A stretch of 64,000 nucleotides of DNA from Excoecaria cochinchinensis. Lineage: Eukaryota > Streptophyta > Magnoliopsida > Malpighiales > Euphorbiaceae. The first letter of the stretch is position 1. Each line of letters starts with the position of its first letter. Location: NCBI GenBank assembly GCA_947683425.1, contig CANTUQ010000031.1, positions 10,042,501 to 10,106,500 on the forward strand, written 5' to 3'. Below the pieces are notes generated by a model. The model did no database searches, was not told where the DNA came from, and worked only from the letters and a program-made list of their open reading frames with translations. Positions 10,983-22,151 of the stretch are shown here, piece after piece. The translations under genes were made by a program, and so were the position numbers.

Positions 10983-13900
10983 TCATTCTACTAGGGGACA
11001 AATGGGGTGTGACAACTCTCCCCTACTAATAAGAATTTCGTCCTCGAAATTCTCACCTGAACTGAATAACTGTGGATACTGAGCTCTCATCGACTCCTCT
11101 GGTTCCCAAGTCGCTTCCTCGACTCCATGATGGATCCACAACACTTTAACCAAAGGAATCTGCTTATTTCTCAACTGCCTCACCTCTCGGGCTAGAATAG
11201 CTCGCGGTTCCTCATCATAAGAGAAGTCTGGCTGAACCTGGATATCCTGAACTGACAGAACTTGAGAAGGATCTGATCTGTACCGACGAAGCATCGAAAC
11301 GTGAAACACATCATGTAACTTTGCTAACTCCATTGGTAGCGCTAATCTGTAGGCTACAGGTCCCACCTTAGCCAAAATCTCATAAGGTCCAATGAAACGA
11401 GGACTAAGCTTGCCTTTCTTGCCAAACCGAAGTACTCTCCTCCAAGGAGAAACTTTAAGGAAAACCTTGTCCCCGATCTCAAAATGCACATCTTTCCTCT
11501 TCAGATTGGCGTAAGACTTCTGTCGATCCTTTGCTGCCTTCAAATTTCGCTGCACTACTCTGATCTTCTCTTCCGTATCCCTAACCAAGTCGGGTCCAAT
11601 CATAGCTCTCTCGGACAGCTCGGTCCAACAAATCGGAGTCCTACACTGACGACCATACAAAGCCTCATATGGTGCCATACCGATACTCGACTGAAAACTG
11701 TTGTTGTAGGCAAACTCCATCAATGATACATATCTGTCCCAACTGCCCGGAAAGTCCAAAGTACAAGCCCTCATCATATCCTCCAGAATCTGAATAACTC
11801 GCTCTGACTGACCATCGGTCTGAGGATGAAACGCTGTACTGAAGTTCAACCTAGTGCCCAAAGCTCTCTGTAACTCCTTCCAAAACTTGGAAGTAAACCT
11901 CGGATCCCGATCTGACACTATGGACAAAGGCACACCATGCAACCGAACTATCTGATCCACATAGATACTGGCTAATCTGTCCATGGAGTAGTCCACTCTA
12001 ACTGGCAAGAAGTGAGCTGATTTCGTAAGCCGATCCACAATAACCCAAACCGAATCATGCTTCCTCTGAGTCAAAGGCAAACCAGAAACAAAGTCCATGG
12101 CGATGTCATTCCATTTCCACTCAGGAATGGATAAAGGCGTAAGCAAACCGGAAGGAACCTGATGCTCTGCCTTTACCTGCTGACAAGTCAAGCACTTGGA
12201 AACAAAATCCACAATATCACGCTTCATACTGGACCACCAATAGAATTGCTTCATGTCTCTATACATCTTCTCACTGCCCGGATGCATAGTAAAGACTGAA
12301 CTATGCGCCTCACTCATGAGCTATCTCCTCAAATCCTCAGACTCTGGCACACACAAACGATCTCTGAACATAAGTACCTCATCCTGAACTGAGAACTCTG
12401 ATGGCTTACCCGATCTAACCTCATGCACAATCCGCTGAAGTCTCACATCATCTCTCTGAGCATCCACAATCAACTGTCTCAAAGTAGGCTTCACACGCAA
12501 CTGGGCCAGCAAAGCCCCATCTGAACCAAATCGCCATCTGAATCGCCTCAAGAACAAAGCTGAAACTGACTTACGACTCAAAGCATCTGCAACTACATTG
12601 GCCTTACCAGGATGGTAATCCACAATGCAGTCGTAGTCCTTAAATAACTCAAGCCATCTGCGTTGTCTCATGTTCAACTCTTTCTGTGAAAGGAAGTACT
12701 TCAAACTCTTGTGGTCCGAGAAGATCCTACACTTTTCCCCATACAAGTAGTGACGCCAAATCTTCAAAGCAAAGATCACAGCTGCCAACTCTAAATCATG
12801 CGTCGGATAGTTCTTCTCATGTGGCTTCAACTGACGAGAAGCATAAGCCACTACTTTACCCTCCTGCATCAGCACACATCCAAGACCAACTCCAGAAGCA
12901 TCACTGTAAATGACAAACTCCTTACCCGAGATGGGTTGAGTAAGGATAGGAGCCTCAACAAGCAACTGCTTTAACCGATCAAAACAAGACTGACACCTGT
13001 CTGACCACTCAAATCTAACTCCTTTCCTCAACAATCTAGTCATAGGAGCAGCAATCACAGAAAATCCTTTAACGAACTGACGGTAGTAACCTGCTAAACC
13101 GAGGAAACTCCTCACTTCCTGAACATTTCGAGGCGCTTTCCAATCAACTATCGCCTCAATCTTGGCTGGATCAACCTGAATACCGCTAGCTGAAATAATG
13201 TGACCCAAGAATGACACTTCTCGAAGCCAGAAATCACACTTGCTAAGCTTAGCAAACAACTGATGCTCTCTCAACATCTGCAAAACCAATCTGAGATGCT
13301 CCTCATGCTCACTCTCATTCTTGGAATACACCAAGATGTCATCAATAAACACTACTACAAATCGATCTAAGTATGGCCTAAATACACGATTCATCAGATC
13401 CATAAAAGCCGCTGGAGCATTTGTCAAACCAAACGGCATCACAAGAAACTCATAGTGGCCATACCTAGTCCGAAATGCAGTCTTCACCACATCTGCATCC
13501 TGAACTCGAAGCTGGTAGTACCCTGATCGAAGATCTATCTTGGAAAAGACACCCGCACCTCGAAGCTGATCAAATAAATCCTCAATCCTAGGCAAAGGAT
13601 ACTTGTTCTTCACTGTAACTTTATTAATCTGGCGGTAATTAATGCACATCCGCAGGGATCCATCTTTCTTCTTGACAAACAGCACTGGAGCTCCCCATGG
13701 AGATATGCTCGGTCTAATAAACCCCTTATCCAATAACTCTTGTAGCTGAGATTTAAGTTCCCTCAACTCTACAGGAGCCATCCGATAAGGTGCTCTCGAA
13801 ATAGGTGCTGTACCTGGCATAATCTCAATGGACAACTCAACCTCTCTCTCAGGAGGTAAACCAGGCAACTCGCTCGGGAACACATCACCAAACTCCCGCA

Positions 13901-15614
13901 CTACAGAAATATCCTCAATCTGAACCTGATCCCTCCTGGAATCTAACACAACTGCTAGAAAAGCCTCATAACCTTTCCTGATGAATCTCTTAGCTTGCAT
14001 CGCAGAAATAACATTATTCAACGAACTAGCACCCAAACCTTTCAGAAACACAAGAGACTGACTTCTATCCCGAAGTACCACTGTCTTCCTATGGCAATCC
14101 ACTACAGCCCGATACTTACCCAACCAGTCCATACCCAGAATCAAGTCAAACTCTCTGAAGGGTAACTCAATCAGATCCGCTGGAAGCACAACTCCCTCAA
14201 CAATCAGAGGACAACTCCTAAAAACTCTACTCACACTGACACTATGCCCTAATGGACTGGTCACACAAATCTCATAATCTAACTGATCAACTGAATGCAA
14301 TTTATCAATAACTCTATCTGTGCACAAATATGAGTGTGTGGAACCAGGATCAATTAGAGCATACAACTCAGTGTCATGGAGTAGGAACTTACCAGCAATA
14401 ACGTCAGGCGCATCCTGCTCATCTCTGGCTCTCATAACATAAGCTCTAATGGCAGCCTGAGGAGGATGCTCAACAGTCTCAGAAGCAACACCATCTCTAT
14501 GCCGACCACCTCTACCTCGACCTCGGCCTCTGCCACGGGTAGCCTGAGAAACATTCGAACCGACCCTACTGCCCTCTCTCTGGGAACCTGAATCCTCCTG
14601 TACTCTCGGACAACCGGCCAACTGATGCTCAGAACTCCCACACCTGAAGCATGCACCAGTGAGCCACCTACACTCACCACGATGCGACTTACTACAATGA
14701 GGACAAACTGGTGTAGTCTCAGCTCTACCACCCCTACCAGAACCTGACACAGCAGTAGAACCCTGACGTCTACCTCTAGAAGCCAGACCAGATGCTGACT
14801 CATCCTGTGGGTCCCTCGATCTCTTACTCGAAGAAGATCCTCCACGAGAAGAACTCCTCCTCTGAGCTCTCTCTCTCATCACAGTCTCGGACAACTCAGC
14901 TCTCACTGCAGCCTCCACAATCTGATAATAGTGAACCCCAGGTATACACATCAGTGAAATCAAAGCAATCTTCAGAGACTCATTTAACCCTGCCTCGAAA
15001 TGCTTGCATCTAAAGTCATCAGTCATAACTCCTCGTGGGGCATAGCGCGATAACCTGTTGAACTCTTTCTCATAATCAGCTACCGACAATGCTCTCTATC
15101 TCAAACCCAAAAACTGCGCCCATCTCGAATCTCTATAGGTCTGAGTGATGTACTTCTTTATGAACTCACCCTCAAAGAACTCCCAGGTAATCGGATCCGG
15201 TAGCTGAGGATGCCTGCAAACTAACTCCCACCACTCAAAAGCAGACCCCTGAAGAAGAGCTAAAGCACACTCTGTCTGCTGGTCGGGAGGACACCGAATC
15301 TCTCTCAAAGCACGTTTCACTTTATCTAACCATCTCTCTGCAGTCTCAGACTCATTCAACCCAGTACCATAGAAATCCTCAACTCCTGCTCTCCTCAGAT
15401 TCTCCATAGGTGCTCTAGGAGCAGTCACTCTCTCCAAAACCCTAGCCATGTCCTGATGCAGTCTAAGCATAGCCTCAAGGGGCATGGCTGCGGCCTCGGG
15501 CTGAACCCTAGCATGCTGAGCCGACACATTCACAGAAACAGACTGATCTACAGCGGGAGGATTCACACTCTCGGCAGATTCCTCACGCGCACCATGAGCA
15601 GAATTAGAAGCCAT
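10983..15614 (-). pseudogene. gag-pol: gag-pol polyprotein of element A (one frame, two TAG codons)
   Basis: A single frame of 1543 codons starts at ATG 15614-15612 (MASNSAHGAREE) and ends in the LTR. Order by codon: gag core with the plant retrotransposon gag fold (about 60-230); a His/Cys segment and a CX2CX4HX4C knuckle (about 300-330); aspartic protease DPGSTHS (422) and ILGMDWL (about 495); reverse transcriptase KKKDGSLRMC (about 650) and catalytic FIDD (756-759); RNase H YSDAS (about 901) and DHKSLKYF; integrase with HHCC zinc finger (about 1105), catalytic Asp, Asp and Glu (about 1175, 1230 and 1268) and a GPYE module (about 1408); C-terminal chromodomain ending TWEPEESM (about 1515). 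All catalytic residues I can check are present. TAG codons at 15098-15096 (Gln in related copies) and 12323-12321 interrupt it. Both fit recent point mutation. It copies and integrates element RNA; the chromodomain is expected to steer insertion to heterochromatin. Confidence 0.95.
11015..11028 (-). other. polypurine tract of element A
   Basis: Reads AGTAGGGGAGAGT in element sense, directly against the 3' LTR. This is the plus-strand primer position. It lies inside the last codons of the polyprotein, whose stop is within the LTR. Confidence 0.85.
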
Positions 15615-15719
15615 CTAAACAAACAAGAAACAACCGTATCAGCCAACACAGATCTAGACACATACACATCTGAGAAACTCAGAACAATCATAACAACACC
15701 CAGAAACGCCTAAACCTAT

Positions 15720-15731
15720 GCTCTGATACCA
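15720..15731 (-). other. primer binding site of element A (tRNA-iMet)
   Basis: Reads TGGTATCAGAGC in element sense, 5 bp inside the 5' LTR boundary at 15737. It matches the initiator tRNA-Met 3' end exactly over 12 bases. Confidence 0.9.
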
Positions 15732-16919
15732 CTAACTGTAACACCCCCTTCCCATACGTAGGCGATCCCATCCGAGAAGGAGTGAGATGCCGTATGAGTA
15801 AAGGTGCCACCAAGCAAGTACAAAGTATAATATACAATCATTCATAACATACATTCGGAAAATACAGAATAATTAAAAACTATACATACAGAAAGCAAAA
15901 GCTGATCATGCATTACTATAATTAAACTATTACAATAATGTTCTGATCAAATAGCTGAAACGAAATAATATTACATATCCAAAATATAGTTACAAAAGCG
16001 GAAGCTGATACAAAACTGATACATGAGAGTTCTAAACAAAACGAATCATCACTGATAAAAAATAGCCCTACACTAAAAACTCTTCTGTGTTGGCTTGATG
16101 ATGGCGACTCTCTCAAGGCAAAACGTCTTCCACACCTGCACGGGTAAAAACACCGTGCTAAGCGATATACGCTTAGTGGGGAAACACACACAAATTATGG
16201 ACGGCCATTCACAATGGTCGTCAAAGCAGATCACATTCACAATGGCATTATGCAAAGGTTATAACATAGTTGCTACAAGCATGTTCATATTTTAAAACCA
16301 AACATTCAGTATCTCAATAACCATAACCATTACAGAATAATCCAACATGCATTTCATCATTAAACTCATTCAGATAATTCATTTCATAGCCAAATCAGAT
16401 CAGAACAATTCCATTAACATTTAAAGAACACCTGCTGACTCTAGACAGTGGATAACGAGTGTACTGAGGGTACCTTACGGGTACGAATCGAATACTGAGG
16501 GTACCTCACAGGTACAAGTCAAATATTATATCATTTATCAAAACATGTTAATTATATACTGAGGGAATCTTAAACAAGATTCTATACTGAAGGGTTCGCG
16601 AGGAACCAAACGGGGACCTGATCGGGGTCCAAACTGAACTGAGGGCTGCAGCTAAAGACTCTATTAGGCATGCCTAACTATCCACTTACTTGACTCTAGC
16701 AGGCTATGCGATATTCAAATCATATTACAGAATATCATATACACATCATTGGAATAATCATAGTATTACGCGAATCGAGACATATAAAATTATGACATGT
16801 ATCACATAGTGATAAGATTCATTTGGAAGAAATATTAAATTCAGTTCTGAGTTAAAAACCAGGAAATTTCGGAAAAACGAGCTGAGAGGAGAAACTGGTG
16901 ACTCAACAGGCAGGTCACG

Positions 16920-17239
16920 GCGTGACCGAGGGTCACGTCTCGTGACCTGCTTGTTTCTCGCCAATCGCGTTGCGTGATCCTCGCGGGTCACGCAATGCTT
17001 ATGCAGGTCACGGCGTGACCGAGGGTCACGCGACGTGACGCTGCTTCTCCCTCGCAGATCACGTTGCGTGATCTGCCTTTTCTTCACAGGTCGCACGACG
17101 TGACCGAAGATCACGTCGCGTGACTTGCTTATTCTTCAGCTGGTCACGCGACTGGCTTCTCAGGAGGCAGGTCACGGCGTGACCGAGGGTCACGTCTCGT
17201 GACTTGCCTTCTTCCGTAGCGAGTCACGCAACGAAGAAC
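16920..17239. repeat. palindrome array in 5' LTR of A
   Basis: Same units as in the 3' LTR (starts at about 16920, 17003, 17086 and 17167). The only change I see is G to A at 17086 (CG to CA), which weakens one stem. Confidence 0.85.
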
Positions 17240-18076
17240 AGTACCTCAATTTCCAGAATTTCCAGAATTTCCAGGAACGAGAATTCAACCCCAATTTGAT
17301 TAAAAACCATTCAAACCTGATCTTACCTTCCAGAAATCATCTCAATTCACATAATCAATATACATGCAACTCAATTTAGCATTTAAACAACCAAATCAAG
17401 ACTAATTGATTCAAGCTCTTCAAGAACATATAAACCCTAGAATTCACAGTAACATCAAAATTGTACAAATCACAATCATAAATTCCCAAACCTGAATTCT
17501 AAGCCTCTATCACTTAGCTCCACTAGGACCAGCAACTTCTTTGCCCTTTGGATCACGTGGAGCCTCAGCTAGAACACCAACACAGCAAAAACATTCACAA
17601 AGTAAACCCTAAGTTAAACCTAGCTCAAGGAAGAAGAAGATGCAAAAATACAGTAAAACAAAGACTAGATCTTGCACTTACCAAGCTAAGGAATGCAAGG
17701 GGAGGATTAATTTCACCAATAGAACCTTGAATCAAAATACACAGTACTTGGGAATAAAGAAAGTGAGGAAGAAGAGAGTGAGTGAGAAAGAACGTGAATC
17801 TGTAAGTTTAGGTTCCTTTTCTCTCATTCCCTTTTCTTTTTCTTTTCTTTATTCTAAATATGTATCAAACTCCTATTGGTGACACTAATCACTCACACTA
17901 AAATAACCTACACTACACACACCTAAAACCCTCTTCACTTATGCATACCCTACCATGGTATGAACACATGCACACAAGTATATCTCATTTAATTAAACAC
18001 ACTAATGCCATGTATGCACCCACATAAAAATAAACCCCAAAATCATACATTTTACTGAAATACCCTTATGAAATAC

Positions 18077-21000
18077 TGTAACACCCCAACTCATACGTGG
18101 ACGAACCCATCCGCAATGGAGTAGGAAGCCGTACGAGTAGGTGTGTTACCGGACTGAAGCGAGGCAAAGCATACTAAAATACGGAAGAATTTAAAACTTG
18201 AGGAGTAGATTTGGACATGCATATTTCGCAAATGTGCATACACTAAGCAGAAGCATACAGTTGTGAAAACTTACAAGCATACAATAGAAGTTATTCTCCA
18301 AACTTCGCTATACAAATATTTACATGGCCCAGAATATTATATAAGTATCTTTACATATTATTACATATACATATTCATCAGAATTACAAAATCCAGGCTA
18401 CAGAAATTAAACAAAATCCATTACTTCTAACTCCTATGTGGCCGACTCTGCAGATACGCGACTCGAACAGAAGCAAACCTGCCACCTGCACGGGGAAAAG
18501 AACCCATGCTAAGCGATAACGCTTAGTGGGGAAAACAAACATAATAATATGGACGGCCATTCACAATGGTCGTCAAGGCAAAATACATTCAAATGGCAAT
18601 TGCGAATATTCAAAACATATATCTAAACAGATTTGCATAATAAAGGCATTCATTCGGAAACTCACACATATAATCATATACATATATCAGGAATGGGCCA
18701 AAACAGTCATAACCCAAAACACGACACCAATGTTATCATGCTGAGCCACATACTCAAGTAAACATCCAAAACACCACACTTCTGCTGCACAACTCTAATA
18801 CATAGCATATCATGCTGTAAACACTCCCATAACGGAGACTGAAGGCATAATCGCATCACTTCACATTCATATCCAAAACCATGCAGAAAGTACGATTACA
18901 TCTTATATACTTACCCTCACAACCGATCTGATTCACATGCTTGTACACAATAAAACCATGCTTAACTCATATACATAAATACATCGATCGAATCATTTCA
19001 AAGCATTCAGAAACTAATAACAAATCACATGCCAAGTACGGATAATCATGTTAACTGAAAAGTCATGTTCACTAAATACAGATTTACTTTCTGAAGCCCG
19101 TAGTCATATTCATATACATATAAACTGATTCTTACTCATTCAGATATCACATTCTGATGATTGTTTCAAAACAGAATAAAACAAACCATCAAAATACCTG
19201 CTGACTCATAATAGTGGATAACGAGTACTCATGAGGGAACATATAGCCCGATCTCTGACCGGGTAAACCTCAGAGGAAACATATAATATAATGTACCATG
19301 CAGGTACTAGTCGAAAAGCAACATCATTTTTTTTTCCACATTCCAAAAACATTTCATATCAAAGGGTTCGCGAGGAACCAGTCGTGGGACCTGATCAGGG
19401 TCCAAATCGTTCAAAGGACGCTGCAGCTACAAAGACTCTATTAGGCATGCCTAACTATCCACTAGACTGACTCTCGCAGGTCATGCATCATACAAATCAT
19501 ATTTCACATCATATAATTTATATCATTATACATAATCAGCAATAGGTGAAACATATGAGTAAAATCATAAAGTCAGTAATGCATCATACAATTTACATTT
19601 AAGCATATCATAATAATCTTAGAGAAAGATCATAAATATAGATATGCATAACACATTCAGTTATATTAACATACTTCATGACATAGTCAAAGAACACACC
19701 TAAAGGCATCACAAGTTCGGAATTCAAACATTGAAATCACCAAAGAAAACTCATTTAACATAACACATCTGTCGCGCTCGCGATGTCTGTTGCGCTCGCG
19801 ACAGAGACCATAGTCTCTTCGCTGTGCGCGCGCGACGAACTTCGCGATCGCGGGAAGGAGAGAAAGGCCCGGCTCTGTCGCGGTCGCGACAGTGTCGCGG
19901 TCGCGACAGAGGACAAGCATTGCTATCGCGGGGTCGCGGTAAGTCGCGTGCTCGCGATAGCACAGGCCAACAATGTGCTCTGTCGCGATCGCGACGGTTG
20001 TCGCGCTCGCGACAGAGAGCACACAAGCTATTACTATCGCGGGCTCGCGACAGCATCGCGTGCTCGCGATGGCACAGCATCAGGATCACCAGTCTCTGTC
20101 GCGCTCGCGACAGTGTCGCGATCGCGACAGAGTCATGATTCCGAAAATCTGCAGAATTCTACAGGATCTTTCCTTCCTCAAACTCACTACCAAACACACG
20201 AAACATATCCAAAGGTCTCTTACCTCATTTCCAGCAAGTCACACATCATTAACAATATAAATCCAACATTTGTATCAAGAATTTCAATAAAACATGCCAT
20301 TAACAATGTCCATATACACAATTTATAATAACAACCTTATTCGTCAATCAACTCGATCGCACCCACATTAATTGCATTCGTACATATGGTACGTCATTCT
20401 AAGGTTACTCATGAGACTATCACATGATAGCACTCATCCATAAACAAACCTTCATGGAATTATATCTATGATTAATTACTAGTTAAATCACCAATCTTAA
20501 ACATACTCCTAAGTTTTTCCCATGACATTACTTATATAGCCATTTAATTACCCTAAACATGCATAATAATTGATGGAAAAGGTACGGGATTGATCCGAGT
20601 CACCCCTAGACCCAAAAATAAAGAAAAAAAGGCTCAAAACATATTTTTCTGTCGCGAGGTCGCGACCCTTGTCGCGCTCGCGACAGAGGCTCGCCTCAGC
20701 TACCAAAACGGACTGCTTTCTACTATAAACTAGTATCTCGAAAACCGACCTCTAAACATCGTTTTTAGGAAAAGTGGTCTTCTTAACAAATGTTTTCCTA
20801 CGTCTTAGCTTTCAAATGAAACAAGTTTCACATAAATTGGACATCTACAACTCCAGATATTCACTCCACAACCCATACTGGTCAAACAACCCGACACAAC
20901 AGGGACACTACATTTGTAATCAATTTTTCGATGTCTTAGAGCGAGAATTCGTCCAAGGCTATTTCTGAGACATTTAAAGTAATGAAAATCTTGGTTCTAA

Positions 21001-22059
21001 AGGTTCCAGAATCACATGATTTGGAGTTCTAAAACTCACAATACAGCCTAATTACTGAAGAGAGGTCAAATGTATTCCAACCCAGTTTCACCCAAAAACC
21101 TACTCACATGCACAATTGAGCAATTAAACCAACACTCACTACCATCCTCATCTATCAACAACCACACAATCAAGAAACTTATACCATACATGAATATATG
21201 TATATATATAAATTCATATATATAAACATAAAGTTTCCCAAACCTGGATTTGTGATTCAAAACCTCAATCTTCAAGAACCCACTCAATCAAGCCTTAGCT
21301 CCTCTTCAAATCATTCAAAACTCGCACAAACAAACCCAATAATCACTAAACCAAAACTCTAACTTACTCAAATCGAAAGCAAACTAGAAGAAAAAGAAGT
21401 TCAAAACACAATAACCAAAACCTAACCACTTACCTCTTCAACCTTGCTCCCAAACTCTTCCAAAATAGATCCAACTCATACACAACCAAGAGAAAGAATG
21501 CAAGAAATAGGAAAGGGAAAAGAAAAGAGAGAGAACGGGAAGGAGAGGAGGGCCAAACGTGAATCTGCCCCTTTCCATTCTTCTTTTCCTATTTTTCTTT
21601 CTCATTTAGTGCACACACCAACCATTCCACTTGTCACCATCCTAAAGGTCCACTTGTCAAAATCTTCAATCCCACTTTGACTTACTCCTACATGCACCAT
21701 ACACTAAACACACACAATTAATTCTTGAATAAATATCTTCAATACACCAAACACCTCTCACACCATATCATTTCTTAGCCCACTCACATCCTACTTCCAT
21801 ATACTTCAAGCATACTCTAACAATTCCTTATAAGCCACTTGTCATCATCCTACAAACCCAAGTGTCACAATCTTATCCAATCACTTCCTACATACCATAC
21901 ACATGTTCCACTAGATAATTCATTCACTAAACTTATTTAATTATTTTCTTAGCAATTAAATCCTTATTATCCATATTACTCATGCATAAATTACCAAAAT
22001 ACCCTTCACTTAACTGACTTAGCTGCCGATTCCGACTAGGCCGGTTTTGGGGTGTTACA
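18077..22059 (-). mobile_element. solo LTR E (about 4 kb) nested in element A
   Basis: TGTAACACCCC...GGGGTGTTACA, 3983 bp, flanked by AATAC at 18072-18076 and 22060-22064. It holds no gag-pol, primer site or polypurine tract, so it is what remains after LTR-LTR recombination. In element sense: pyrimidine-rich leader (21490-21600), GTAAGTGG donor (about 21430), palindrome array (19770-20136, with an outlying unit at 20650-20692), short GGGTCC repeats, AGGCATGCCT (19443-19452), and stem-loop CTAAGCGATAACGCTTAG (18509-18526). The exon-like block after the donor keeps GGAGCTAAGGC but has lost the K-G-K-E frame. It must be younger than A, which is itself young. Confidence 0.9.
19768..20136. repeat. 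palindrome array in LTR E, about 53-bp period, TCGCG class
   Basis: Dyads built on TGTCGCGNTCGCGACA start at about 19770, 19823, 19876, 19924, 19981, 20034 and 20097. Several units are double: two 16-bp palindromes enclosed by outer CTCTGTCGCG and CGCGACAGAG, about 39 bp in all. One more double unit lies apart at 20650-20692. The array is open in several frames, giving Arg/Ser/Asp-rich translations that are not real proteins. Confidence 0.85.
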
Positions 22060-22151
22060 AATACTGTACACATGCGAATGCTTACACATACAAACAGACA
22101 GACGAACAGACAGACATGCTCATTCTACTAGGGGACAAATGGGGTGTCACA

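Larger units (their letters stand above)
8588..11014 (-). repeat. 3' LTR of element A
   Basis: TGTAACACCCC...GGGTGTGACA, 2427 bp. In element sense it contains: a pyrimidine-rich leader (10600-10690), an intron-like segment and short conserved frame (10361-10532), the palindrome array (9771-10090), short GGTACC-type and GGGTC-type repeats (9320-9480), the AGGCATGCCT box (9517-9526), and the stem-loop CTAAGCGATATACGCTTAG (9009-9027) followed by a GTGCAGGTGCGG segment. The outermost part (10949-10980) is a CAGA microsatellite. The small reading frames seen here are array or leader shadows. Confidence 0.95.
8588..22151 (-). mobile_element. Ty3/gypsy chromovirus A, minus strand, young and near-complete
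   Basis: Target duplication TTTAC lies at 8583-8587 and 22152-22156. The 3' LTR is 8588-11014 and the 5' LTR is 15737-22151, interrupted by solo LTR E. With E and its duplication removed, both LTRs are 2427 bp. By eye they differ at five places: 8983/16132, 9937/17086, and the counterparts of 10956, 10980 and 11011. Primer site, gag-pol and polypurine tract are all present in the right order. It sits inside the 5' LTR of element C; the flanks join without loss compared with 51820-51830. Confidence 0.95.
15737..22151 (-). repeat. 5' LTR of element A, interrupted by solo LTR E
   Basis: 15737-18076 plus 22065-22151 make up the 2427-bp LTR; 18077-22064 is solo LTR E with its copied AATAC. Landmarks at a constant offset of 7149 from the 3' LTR are the stem-loop at 16158-16176, AGGCATGCCT at 16666-16675, the array at 16920-17239 and the intron-like segment at 17569-17681. 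The outer end reads GTGTCACA where the other LTR has GTGTGACA. Confidence 0.95.

Noticed and set aside
15096..15098. programmed read-through stop between gag and pol
   Set aside because: The TAG lies in the middle of the gag core, not at a gag-pol border. Homologous copies have Gln there, so a mutation is simpler.
19783..20328. 181-codon frame and several overlapping frames rich in Arg, Ala and Asp
   Set aside because: Produced by the TCGCG palindrome array of LTR E. Frames are open on both strands at once, which is typical of CG-rich repeats.
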